From: Microcaldota archaeon
GTDB lineage: Archaea; Micrarchaeota; Micrarchaeia; Micrarchaeales; Micrarchaeaceae
Reading direction: 5' to 3'
Assembly: GCA_021801785.1 (NCBI GenBank)
Contig: JAJYXL010000012.1
Location: forward strand, 1-64,000
Length of the DNA: 64,000 nt
In this document: positions 28,454 through 37,636 of the stretch, piece after piece
Layout: each line of letters opens with the position of its first letter
How positions within the stretch are numbered: the stretch's first letter is position 1
Made by a program: the position numbers and the translations under genes
Notes under the pieces: model-generated
What the model was told of the DNA's origin: nothing
Seen by the model: only the letters and a program-made list of their open reading frames with translations
Databases searched by the model: none

Positions 28454-29230
28454 ATGACTATGGTATTGGGGGTAAGAGGCAGGGAAGGGGTGTTCCTATC
28501 ATCTGATAGGCAGGTTACATACGGGGACACAAAATTATATTCCAATAAGATATTCAGGCTGGGCAGTGCAGGAATTATCGGTGTAGCGGGGGCCAGTTGG
28601 ATATGCAACGAGATGATATCTATGCTTAGGCAGAATTTCTCCAAAGAGTTTAACACCGGACTAAGCTATGCCAGAAGGCACGATATGATGGATAAACTAT
28701 CCTCCGAAGTGAGTAATAACAGGAGGAGGCTTAAGACGTTAAATTCTAGAGAGATGGAGGAGAATCTAACCAGTTTCGGGGTAATAATGGGTTTTATAGA
28801 CAAGGACAAGAGGCGTGCAGACCTGATATACTCCAACTCTAGCGGGATCTCTGAAGGGGTGAATATAAAGGATATGCTATTTAACGGATCTATGGACGAG
28901 ATTGCTATAGGCTTTGCCAATCAGATTCTTAGGGGTAGCAAAATCTCAAAGATGAGTAGCGAGGAGATAAAATTCGTGATGTATAAGATCATAAGGGATA
29001 TAGAGGAGATCTCCACAAGCGTGGGTCTCGGTGTCGATATCTGGTCTCTATCAAATGATGGTAGGGTTAAGAATTACGGCAGATCCGAGCTGAAGAGGTT
29101 TGAGAATCTATATAACAGATTGAGGTCTGATGAGGCAAAGACGTATAAGAGATTATATTCTATGCTAAGAGTTGAGGATAAGGAAATGGTTGAGGATAGG
29201 AATAGGAGACGCTCAGAAGCAAAGCGCTAA
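28454..29230 (+). CDS. Divergent HslV/20S proteasome beta-like Ntn hydrolase
   Basis: MTMVLGVRGREGVFLSSDRQVTYGDTKLYSNKIFRLGSAGIIGVAGA; T1/D17/K33-type positions aligned by eye. Confidence 0.65.
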   Translation: MTMVLGVRGREGVFLSSDRQVTYGDTKLYSNKIFRLGSAGIIGVAGASWICNEMISMLRQNFSKEFNTGLSYARRHDMMDKLSSEVSNNRRRLKTLNSREMEENLTSFGVIMGFIDKDKRRADLIYSNSSGISEGVNIKDMLFNGSMDEIAIGFANQILRGSKISKMSSEEIKFVMYKIIRDIEEISTSVGLGVDIWSLSNDGRVKNYGRSELKRFENLYNRLRSDEAKTYKRLYSMLRVEDKEMVEDRNRRRSEAKR

Positions 29231-29235
29231 AAATA

Positions 29236-30117
29236 CTACTGGCTTACGAAACCGCCACCACTACCTCCAAACATTCCGCCAGTTCCGCCCCTCTGTCTCC
29301 TCTTCTTTATAGAAGAGTTCACCATATCCTCGGTTATACCGGAAGGCAGCTTTCCGCCATTCATGTAATCGTATAATACGAACCTGTATATGTTGGAGAG
29401 TATATACCCCAGAAGCGAACCGAATACGAGTATGATCAGACCGATTAGAGCTACCGATACCCCAACGACAAAATACGAGGGCAATATTACGAATATGCTC
29501 GCAACGAGGATCAGAACCCCTGCGATTACAAACATTATGGAATATAGCTCCGTATAGACGAGGCCTCCAAATGTCTTTCCGAAATTCTTTATTATGAATG
29601 TCGTACTCTCCTTCAGCGTCGATATGGGACCGGTCCTCTTATCCACAATGACCGGTATCGCAAATGCTGTAGCAACACCCATTGCCATAGATGCGGCAAA
29701 TCCAAATATTGTCGCGCCGATGGGTCCAAGCCTCTGCTCTATCGCCCTTATTATCATTGTAACTATGCTCTCGAACAGGGCCCATTCAAAAATAAGTAGC
29801 AGGTATTTGGATGTCTCTGACATAGCTTTAGAGATCGATACCGGTTGCTTCTTGCCAAAGTCTCTGAAAGATATAAACATCGCGATTAGTATATATACCG
29901 AGGTAAAATACACCACAATGTAATACAGGAATACCAATAGTATATCAATATACGAGTTATAATTATTCAGTAGCAGAAAGGATCCGAATATTGCAACTGT
30001 CTCAACAATTATTATTATCCCTGCGATTATAGGGAATAGGAATAGCTTCTTATCCGTGAATACGAGCTTACGTATGGCTGATCCCAGCTTCCATCCAGAT
30101 TTTATGTTCTCGAACAT
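29236..30117 (-). CDS. Polytopic membrane protein (DUF6159-like)
   Basis: Multiple hydrophobic helices, Gly-rich C-term RQRGGTGGMFGGSGGGFVSQ. Confidence 0.6.
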   Translation of the reverse strand: MFENIKSGWKLGSAIRKLVFTDKKLFLFPIIAGIIIIVETVAIFGSFLLLNNYNSYIDILLVFLYYIVVYFTSVYILIAMFISFRDFGKKQPVSISKAMSETSKYLLLIFEWALFESIVTMIIRAIEQRLGPIGATIFGFAASMAMGVATAFAIPVIVDKRTGPISTLKESTTFIIKNFGKTFGGLVYTELYSIMFVIAGVLILVASIFVILPSYFVVGVSVALIGLIILVFGSLLGYILSNIYRFVLYDYMNGGKLPSGITEDMVNSSIKKRRQRGGTGGMFGGSGGGFVSQ

Positions 30118-30284
30118 TTAGCCGCCTCGATATCCGAAGATACCATTCACCGGTTATCGTTATGATTATTGTAGAGATTGAATTTAAACCTTTCCAATCC
30201 ACCAATGTTATTATCTTCCTTATCCATTTTTACATATAAGAAGGGAAGACTGGTGGTATCATTCACATACGCAGAATTAACAGG

Positions 30285-30530
30285 TTGAAGAGGATAAGAA
30301 CGCTATTGGACAGAGTCGCTTACGCATCACTCATGCTCGATATAATAATATCAATAATAACGATCGCATCCGTAAATATATATGCGAAGCAGAATCTCTC
30401 CTTTGTACTAAGCATAGTGGATTACGCGCTTACTGGCGTAGTCATAATAAGCGTACTCCTATTCGCGATGATTTTGCTACTCTCGCATTATGATAGATTA
30501 TTGGAGATGTTAATCGGGAAGAGACATTAG
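30285..30530 (+). CDS. Small two-TM hypothetical protein
   Basis: YASLMLDIIISIITIASVNIYA, YALTGVVIISVLLFAMILLL. Confidence 0.5.
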   Translation: MKRIRTLLDRVAYASLMLDIIISIITIASVNIYAKQNLSFVLSIVDYALTGVVIISVLLFAMILLLSHYDRLLEMLIGKRH

Positions 30531-30618
30531 AATGTAAGAGTCGGTGTGATATACTGCCTATATCCGTCTGTGTAATATACTATTATTTAATAATCATCAT
30601 TCAATTCTTATAAATACG

Positions 30619-31206
30619 GTGGTATTGTTGAACATTCTCTTCGATTATCTGCTTGTAGCATTCGCGATGTTCTTTGTCCTGTTTTTCGATTATCCGAGGT
30701 CAATACTCCTACCCATTATAAAACAGATGCGTATTGTTAAGCACAGGGATGACCGGTATTCCGTGTGGTTTCTGTTTATATCTGATAATATCTCATTAAT
30801 TATATCGACAGGAATCCTCGTATTGGGGATAGGAAGATTACCAGGTATCCTATTATATATCGGTATCGGCATGATTATATCCGGTCTCCTGCTTAGACAG
30901 ATTGCAATTAGCGCTTTGGGAATATTTTTTGCACCTACAGTACGTATAATAAAGAACCATAAAATAATCACGAACGGTCCATATAGATATATCAGGCATC
31001 CTTCTTACACCGGCGCCCTGCTCTTTCTCTTCGGAATGGCTATCGCGTCTCGCTATCTCGAAGCCATTCTTATCACATTGGTATTGACAGTGCCTGCATA
31101 CCTATACCGGATACGCATCGAGGAGAGATCGCTCATATCGCATGCGGGTGGCAGCTATATAAGATATATGGGGAGCACCAAGATGCTCATACCATATCTG
31201 ATATGA
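30619..31206 (+). CDS. Isoprenylcysteine carboxyl methyltransferase (ICMT)/PEMT-like membrane methyltransferase
   Basis: TNGPYRYIRHPSYTGALLFLFGMAIA ... YRIRIEERSLISHAGGSYIRYM. Confidence 0.8.
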   Translation: MVLLNILFDYLLVAFAMFFVLFFDYPRSILLPIIKQMRIVKHRDDRYSVWFLFISDNISLIISTGILVLGIGRLPGILLYIGIGMIISGLLLRQIAISALGIFFAPTVRIIKNHKIITNGPYRYIRHPSYTGALLFLFGMAIASRYLEAILITLVLTVPAYLYRIRIEERSLISHAGGSYIRYMGSTKMLIPYLI

Positions 31207-31264
31207 CATTCCAACAATTAAAGGAAGATCTCATAATCATGATTCTAATAAAACTGTTATGTCC

Positions 31265-32368
31265 TCAGAATCCGGTAAGCTCGAGCATCCTCTCAAGAGA
31301 CCTCCTAGCACCATATGCGATATCCGGATCTACAGTAACCTCATATTCCTCATTGATTAGTGAGTTTGCCAGGTTGTCCAAGTTATTTTTTCGCATATAA
31401 TCGCATAGTCTGCATGGAGTGAAGAACTCCCTTTCCGGAAACGCCTCTCTGAGCGGTGCCGCCATATCGCACTCTGTGATGAAAAGTATCCTCTTGAATT
31501 CCGGGTGATCTCTGAGATGGCTTATCATCTTGTTGGTTCCGCCAACCATATCTACCTCCTCTGCTACCGCAGGGCTAACCTCCGGATGTGCTATAATTGT
31601 ATCAACAACACCAAGCCTCTTGTACTCGTATATATCTACTGGGGTGAACCTCTTATGCACTATGCACGTGCCTTCAGGTAGCAGCGGCATATCTGTCTTA
31701 TCTAATGGTATGGTTTCCTCTCTACAGCTATCCAAGTCCTCTAACACTATATTTCCATCCCTTATCATCTTATATGCGAGGTACCTCCTGCCCTTCCTGT
31801 CATCCGTAATCCTCTTTACTATATTCTTTGCAAAGAAATAATCCGGTATGAGTATGATCGGGTTGCCATCCATATTTTTAATTATGGTATCGGCGTTTGC
31901 AGACGTACAAACCACATCAACCACGGATTTAACCTCTGCAGTTGTATTGATGTATGCGACTATGGATGAGTCGGGGTAGCTCTCTCTTATTCTCATCACC
32001 GTACTTACGTTCATTCCCTCGGCTATAGAGCAGCTCGCTTTAGTGTCCGGTATGACCACCTTGCTCTTAGGATTCAGAATCTTTATCATCTCTGCCATAA
32101 AGTATACAGTGGATGATATAATCAGACGGCCATTGAGGTATGAATCGTGTCCAGCAAGCGCCAATGCCAGAGAGTCACCAACTCTATCAGCTATAAGTTG
32201 TATCGGAGGTATCTGGTAATAGTGGGCCATTATTACCGCATCCTTCTCATTCCTCAGCCTATCTATCTCCCTAAGCTTCGGTATTATAATCTCTATCTCG
32301 TCTCTAGAGTATTTATGTGTATTAAGAAGCTTTCTACCTATCTCATCTATATCTGTCATCTTACGCAT
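31265..32368 (-). CDS. nadA: Quinolinate synthase
   Basis: AVIMAHYYQIPPIQLIADRVGDSLALA, VVCTSANADTI, AHPEVSPAVAEEVDMVGGTNKMI, CRLCDYMRKNNL. Confidence 0.94.
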   Translation of the reverse strand: MRKMTDIDEIGRKLLNTHKYSRDEIEIIIPKLREIDRLRNEKDAVIMAHYYQIPPIQLIADRVGDSLALALAGHDSYLNGRLIISSTVYFMAEMIKILNPKSKVVIPDTKASCSIAEGMNVSTVMRIRESYPDSSIVAYINTTAEVKSVVDVVCTSANADTIIKNMDGNPIILIPDYFFAKNIVKRITDDRKGRRYLAYKMIRDGNIVLEDLDSCREETIPLDKTDMPLLPEGTCIVHKRFTPVDIYEYKRLGVVDTIIAHPEVSPAVAEEVDMVGGTNKMISHLRDHPEFKRILFITECDMAAPLREAFPEREFFTPCRLCDYMRKNNLDNLANSLINEEYEVTVDPDIAYGARRSLERMLELTGF

Positions 32369-32653
32369 GTGATTATCCCCTGATCATTTTTGGTGTATAA
32401 AATCTGCCATACCGTCCCTTACTTATGCCGGATGTCCCTACATAAATCTGACGTATAGTACGGTACATATTAATGTATACAAAAATATATATAATCGGAT
32501 TTACGACCGCGCCCTGCAATTATCAGATACACATTTAATCCTATTCTGTATAATTCTTGCTCGGGTGAGGGTATCGTTGAGATCACATCTGATATTGGTA
32601 TCGGCGTAGCCGATCGTGGTATCAAAGACACACGTACAGAGCGCAGATGTAAC

Positions 32654-33955
32654 ATGGTCAGGGCAGTAAGGCATATATCATCAAACATCTCAGATGATGG
32701 TTACATATGTGCGGCTACGGATTATGACTTGTATAAGACTATGTGGTTTCGTGATTCGGCATTCATCTCGTCAGCATTATCATACGCCGGAAAGTATCTC
32801 TCCGAATCTCTATCAGAGACGGAGAGAGAGGCTGGCAGGCTCGCAAAGGTGTCATCCGAGAGAATAATTGGGAGGCTCTGGTCTACCATACACAACTATT
32901 CTGGCTCTATGCGTAACGCCATATCAATCCCGTACGAGAACCCGGATCTCAAGATGCTTAAGAATCATGTGCCATCCAGATTTGGGCGGGATGGGAATCT
33001 TACATATGTCGATCTTGGAAACGGTAAGGTGTTGGATGACAGAGCGGAGGCTGATAATCCGAACTCGTGGATAAAGCAGTTCGATTCTGTACCTCTGGTT
33101 ATCCATGCTACCTATGAATTTGTAAAACACTTCGGAGCCGAACAGATAGGCGAGGAGACCAGATCCATAATAAAGGATAATCTCGGACTTGCTACGGATT
33201 ATATGATAAAGGTGTATAAGACGCCATGTGCTGACGCGTGGGAGCAGAACCCGCATATGCTACACTCGTACAGTATCGCTGCGGTATTTATGGGGCTGAG
33301 ACTATCTCTCGGCATTGCCGATGCGTTAGGGGTATCCTTGGACAGGGCGAGAATAGAGGGGGAGATAGAACGGGATGACGGACTGAAAAGATTTATCAAC
33401 GGTCTATTCGTCCATGACGGTGTGCTGATCAAGAGGAGAGAGGAGCTATCCTCTCAAGATAGCGTTGTGAAGGAGGTTGATTCGGATGCGTATATGGTGT
33501 TCGCAATCTTCGACCCCGAGATGGAGCTACTAGACCGATCTGTGCATGAAAAGACTATAGAGATGCTAGCACAGAATGAGGTATTTACAAGCACCGACGG
33601 GTCAGAGGTATACAGGGATCCGATACCGAGGCGGTATATAGGTGATAGATATTTCGGCGGGGGTGCGTGGCCACTGCTAGGCGCAATAAAGGCGTACCTA
33701 TACGTCAGAGAGGCAAAGCTCGAGCTAGCTGATAATGTGATATCGTATATAGAGAGGATGGTCAGCGGCAGCCAGTTCATGATACCGGAACAGGAGCCGC
33801 TAGAGGAGAGTATACTGAATCCTGTGAGGGAGGGCGTATACGATACACCCGGTAAGAGTCCTGCCCGCGATCTTCTCTGGAGCGCAGCCGAATACCTGCG
33901 TGCCTGTACGGCTTACTTCGAGCTCGACGATAGGATAAGCCTTAGGAAGGGGTAA
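32654..33955 (+). CDS. GH15-like (glucoamylase-type) six-hairpin glycosidase catalytic domain
   Basis: DGYICAATDYDLYKTMWFRDSAFISSALSYAGK; GGGAWPLLGAIKAYLYVREA; SPARDLLWSAAEYLRA. Lacks the usual N-terminal beta-sandwich. Confidence 0.75.
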   Translation: MVRAVRHISSNISDDGYICAATDYDLYKTMWFRDSAFISSALSYAGKYLSESLSETEREAGRLAKVSSERIIGRLWSTIHNYSGSMRNAISIPYENPDLKMLKNHVPSRFGRDGNLTYVDLGNGKVLDDRAEADNPNSWIKQFDSVPLVIHATYEFVKHFGAEQIGEETRSIIKDNLGLATDYMIKVYKTPCADAWEQNPHMLHSYSIAAVFMGLRLSLGIADALGVSLDRARIEGEIERDDGLKRFINGLFVHDGVLIKRREELSSQDSVVKEVDSDAYMVFAIFDPEMELLDRSVHEKTIEMLAQNEVFTSTDGSEVYRDPIPRRYIGDRYFGGGAWPLLGAIKAYLYVREAKLELADNVISYIERMVSGSQFMIPEQEPLEESILNPVREGVYDTPGKSPARDLLWSAAEYLRACTAYFELDDRISLRKG

Positions 33956-34056
33956 ATTCACCATCTTTATAGACCGGAGTAAAAATGGATTTTAGGAAGC
34001 TATTTATGTGTTGCTATACAATTAAGGGCTGACTTACCTGCAGCCTGTCAAAGCTA

Positions 34057-34308
34057 ATGGATATGTTCTCTCTCTATGGTGAACAGTTGATTCAGCTAAA
34101 ACTCCTATTAGAGCACAGAATCTTAACGGATAGCGAAGCGGGAGAGATATCCGAGAAGTATAGCATACCGATAAACAAGTTTCCTAAGATATACAGCTCC
34201 GATCCGCAGATAATCAAGATCGGCGGCACCCCCGGCAGGTTGGTGGCAATAAACAGGGAGGATCCTACGGGCAAATATACATATTATAGGTACATAATCG
34301 AGGGTTGA
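34057..34308 (+). CDS. rpoH: RNA polymerase subunit H (Rpb5-like)
   Basis: EHRILTDSEAGEISEKYSIPINKFPKIYSSDPQIIKIGGTPGRLVAINREDPTGKYTYYRYIIEG. Confidence 0.92.
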   Translation: MDMFSLYGEQLIQLKLLLEHRILTDSEAGEISEKYSIPINKFPKIYSSDPQIIKIGGTPGRLVAINREDPTGKYTYYRYIIEG

Positions 34309-35789
34309 TTGGCGGGGTTGATCGGATGGATACTAAAAATGATATTATAAGATCGTATATAGAGTCTAACCCTTTCTCTCAGCAGCAGATAGACAGCTAT
34401 AATAGATTTGTAAATACATCAATACACAGAATTGTAGACAATCTCAGCCTAATAGAGCCTAACATACGCGACTATTCTATAAAGTTGGGCAAGCTGAGAT
34501 TTGCTATGCCGGTTGTCGTAGAGTCTGACGGTACTACTAAGAGGGTTATGCCTCACGAGGCTATAGCAAGGAACCTGAACTACTCTGCAACCATATACGC
34601 TACATACACTCCGATGATAAGCGGCATACCCAAGATAGACGAGGTAAAGGAGACGATAATAGGAGAGCTGCCGGTCATGGTGAAGAGCGGTCTGTGCTAC
34701 ACCAAAGGGATGACCAAGGAGCAGCTCACCGCAGAGCATGAGGATCCGTATGATCCCGGAGGATACTTTATAATAAAGGGTACGGAGAGGGTTCTTGTTG
34801 GCATAGAGGATATCGCACCAAACAGGATGATGACCACAAAGAACAAGAAGGGCTCCTGCATTACGAGCGTGACATCCACAACGATAAACTTCAGAGCCAG
34901 ATGCAGCGTTACTAGAGATAAGTACGGTATGTATACAGTACTGTTCCCTACAATAAACAAGGGCCTCGATATAGTCATGGTGCTGCGCGCCCTGGGCATG
35001 AAGGCTAGCGATATAACCGGATTCTTGAATAATGACGACGCTAAAAATGATATGCTGCTTAACATAGAGGTGAGCGAGTCCAAGGATATATCTGAGAAGG
35101 AGCTCCTCGTATATCTCGGCAGGACATCTGCGCCGAACCAGGCCGCCACATACCAGATGAAGAGAGCGGAGGCACAGCTCGATACATACATACTGCCGCA
35201 TATAGGCACTGCGAAGGAGGACAGGCTCAGAAAGGCGGAGTTTCTCATAAGGATGGCAGAGCGCGCATCTATGGTCGCATACGGGTATGCTAAGAAGGAC
35301 GATAAGGATAATTACACTAACAAGAGGGTCAAGCTCGCTGGCGACCTGCTTAACGAGCTCTTCAGTTCGGCATTCAAGGCCTTGGTGAGGGATATAAACT
35401 ACAGAGTAGAGAGGACGAATGCGAGAGGTAGGAAGGTCACCATGCATACAAACATAAACCCCGACACGCTGAAGGACAGAATACTCTATGCGATGGGTAC
35501 CGGATCATGGCCGACGGGACAGACCGGCGTATCAGAGGTCTTAGACAGAACCAACTTTATGAGCAGTCTTGCACACATAAGGAGGGTCAAGTCCACTCTT
35601 GCTAAGAAGCATCCGAACTATGCCGCGAGAGATGTCCATGGGAGTACCATAGGGAAGATATGCCCGACAGAGACTCCTGAGGGTACATCCGTAGGACTGA
35701 CAAAATACCTCGCGCTTATGGCGAAGGTTACGACAGGGGCCGATGAGAGCCAGCTGATGGACAGCTTGAATAAGCTGAAACTTGTGTGA
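34305..35789 (+). CDS. rpoB2: RNA polymerase subunit B''
   Basis: GYFIIKGTERVLVGIEDIAPNRM ... STIGKICPTETPEGTSVGLTKYLAL. Confidence 0.95.
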   Translation: MIGGVDRMDTKNDIIRSYIESNPFSQQQIDSYNRFVNTSIHRIVDNLSLIEPNIRDYSIKLGKLRFAMPVVVESDGTTKRVMPHEAIARNLNYSATIYATYTPMISGIPKIDEVKETIIGELPVMVKSGLCYTKGMTKEQLTAEHEDPYDPGGYFIIKGTERVLVGIEDIAPNRMMTTKNKKGSCITSVTSTTINFRARCSVTRDKYGMYTVLFPTINKGLDIVMVLRALGMKASDITGFLNNDDAKNDMLLNIEVSESKDISEKELLVYLGRTSAPNQAATYQMKRAEAQLDTYILPHIGTAKEDRLRKAEFLIRMAERASMVAYGYAKKDDKDNYTNKRVKLAGDLLNELFSSAFKALVRDINYRVERTNARGRKVTMHTNINPDTLKDRILYAMGTGSWPTGQTGVSEVLDRTNFMSSLAHIRRVKSTLAKKHPNYAARDVHGSTIGKICPTETPEGTSVGLTKYLALMAKVTTGADESQLMDSLNKLKLV

Positions 35790-37627
35790 TTATTATGGGT
35801 AAAGAGAGCGCGCTATGTACCATATTCGTTGACGGTAAGAATATAGGCAGAGTTAGCGATGGCGCCGCATTCGCCACCGAGATAAGAGCCAACAGGAGGA
35901 AGGGTCTTCTATCTGGAGAGATCAATGTCGCTTTTATAAAGGAGCTGAATGAGGTCCACATAAACGCAGACAAGGGGCGTGTGCGCAAACCCTACATAGT
36001 CGTCGAAAACGGCAAGAGCAAGCTTGACGATCAGCTGATGGAGAAGGTGCGCTCGAAGGAGATAGATTTCAACTACCTGGTCAGGCGCGGAATTATAGAG
36101 TATCTCGACGCAGAGGAGGAGGAGAACATATATGCAGCAATGCGCGAGAACGAGATAAACAGCAAGACCACACATCTGGAGGTCGATCCGGCGATAATGT
36201 TCGGGGTCACGGTTAACGGGAGCGTATTCCCAGAATTCAATAGCGTAGGTAAGCACCCGCTGGCTTGGCAGCTCATGAAGCAGGCGCAGGCTCTCCCCGT
36301 AATGAATTTCAGCAACAGATTTGGAGCACGTTCATTCCTTCTACACTACCCACAGGCGCCTCTCATAGATAGCGTCACATACCGGGCGGCGAACCTCTCA
36401 AAGCATGCGAACGGGCAGAACCTGATAGTCGCTGTGACAACATACCACGGATACAATATGTCTGATGCCGTTGTCGTCAACCGGGCATCTATAGAGAGGG
36501 GCATAGGGAGGAGCTCATTCTTCAAGACCTATGCTGACGAGGAGAGGCGGTATCCTGGAGGTCAGCAGGATCGATTTACAATACCGAGTCCGACGGTCGA
36601 GGGGTATGAGGGAGAGCAGGCCTATACCAAGCTCGGAGAGGACGGGATAGTCGAGGAGGAGATGGAGGTCAACGAGGGCGATATCGTAATAGGGAAGGTC
36701 TCGCCGCCAAGATTCTTAGAGGAGCAGACCGCATTCGGTGCTGGCATAGATAAGAGCAGAGACAACTCGGTAAAGCTCAAGGCCGGAGAGTCCGGGGTCG
36801 TTGACAACGTTATGGTTACAGAGACATCGGGAGCAACTAAGATAGTGAAGGTTGTGGTCAGGAGCGAGATGTTTCCAGAGCATGGCGACAAGATGGGATC
36901 GAGGCACGCACAGAAGGGCGTGATCGGCTCTATAATTCCGCAGGAGGAGATGCCGTTCACCAGCAGCGGCATAGTGCCGGACCTGCTACTCAACCCTATG
37001 GGTCTTCCCAACAGGATGACCGCAGGGCATATACTCGAGATGCTCGGAGCTAAAGCTACATGCGTAAACGGCATCATAGGGGATGGGACTCCGTTCGCAA
37101 GGAAGGGTAACGATCTGATAAAGGAGTACGGGGATGTTCTGGAGCGTTCGGGTTATGATAGGTATGGGAACGAGATGCTATACGACGGGAGGACCGGTAG
37201 GAGACTCAAATCCGAGATATTCATAGGGCCAGTTTACTATTTCAGATTATCGCAGATGACAAAGTTGAAGCTGCAGGTCAGGAGCAGAGGGCCTGTGCAG
37301 ATTCTTACGAGGCAGCCGACCGAGGGTAAGCCGAGGAGCGGTGGTATAAGGTTCGAGGAGATGCAGCGTGACGCGCTGGTCGGGCATGGAGCCTCGATAC
37401 TACTTAAGGATCGTATGCTGGACCAGAGCGATAAGGACAGCGTATGGATATGCAGGGAGTGCGGAGATACCGGATATATGGACAGGGTGAAGAATGTGCC
37501 TGTCTGTCCGATGTGCGGCGGGACATCCAAACTGGAGAGTGTCGAGATAAGTTACGCGTTCAAGCTGCTGCTTGACGAGCTAAAATCCATGCACATACTT
37601 GCGAGGATAAATCTGAAGAGCGATTGA
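35786..37627 (+). CDS. rpoB1: RNA polymerase subunit B'
   Basis: NGQNLIVAVTTYHGYNMSDAVVVN, MPFTSSGIVPDLLLNPMGLPNRMT, C-terminal zinc ribbon CRECGDTG..CPMCGG. Confidence 0.95.
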   Translation: MIIMGKESALCTIFVDGKNIGRVSDGAAFATEIRANRRKGLLSGEINVAFIKELNEVHINADKGRVRKPYIVVENGKSKLDDQLMEKVRSKEIDFNYLVRRGIIEYLDAEEEENIYAAMRENEINSKTTHLEVDPAIMFGVTVNGSVFPEFNSVGKHPLAWQLMKQAQALPVMNFSNRFGARSFLLHYPQAPLIDSVTYRAANLSKHANGQNLIVAVTTYHGYNMSDAVVVNRASIERGIGRSSFFKTYADEERRYPGGQQDRFTIPSPTVEGYEGEQAYTKLGEDGIVEEEMEVNEGDIVIGKVSPPRFLEEQTAFGAGIDKSRDNSVKLKAGESGVVDNVMVTETSGATKIVKVVVRSEMFPEHGDKMGSRHAQKGVIGSIIPQEEMPFTSSGIVPDLLLNPMGLPNRMTAGHILEMLGAKATCVNGIIGDGTPFARKGNDLIKEYGDVLERSGYDRYGNEMLYDGRTGRRLKSEIFIGPVYYFRLSQMTKLKLQVRSRGPVQILTRQPTEGKPRSGGIRFEEMQRDALVGHGASILLKDRMLDQSDKDSVWICRECGDTGYMDRVKNVPVCPMCGGTSKLESVEISYAFKLLLDELKSMHILARINLKSD

Positions 37628-37636
37628 GTTGGTCCG

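Noticed and set aside
34449-35447. 332-aa minus-strand ORF opposite rpoB''
   Set aside because: Antisense of a highly conserved polymerase subunit; no domain pattern
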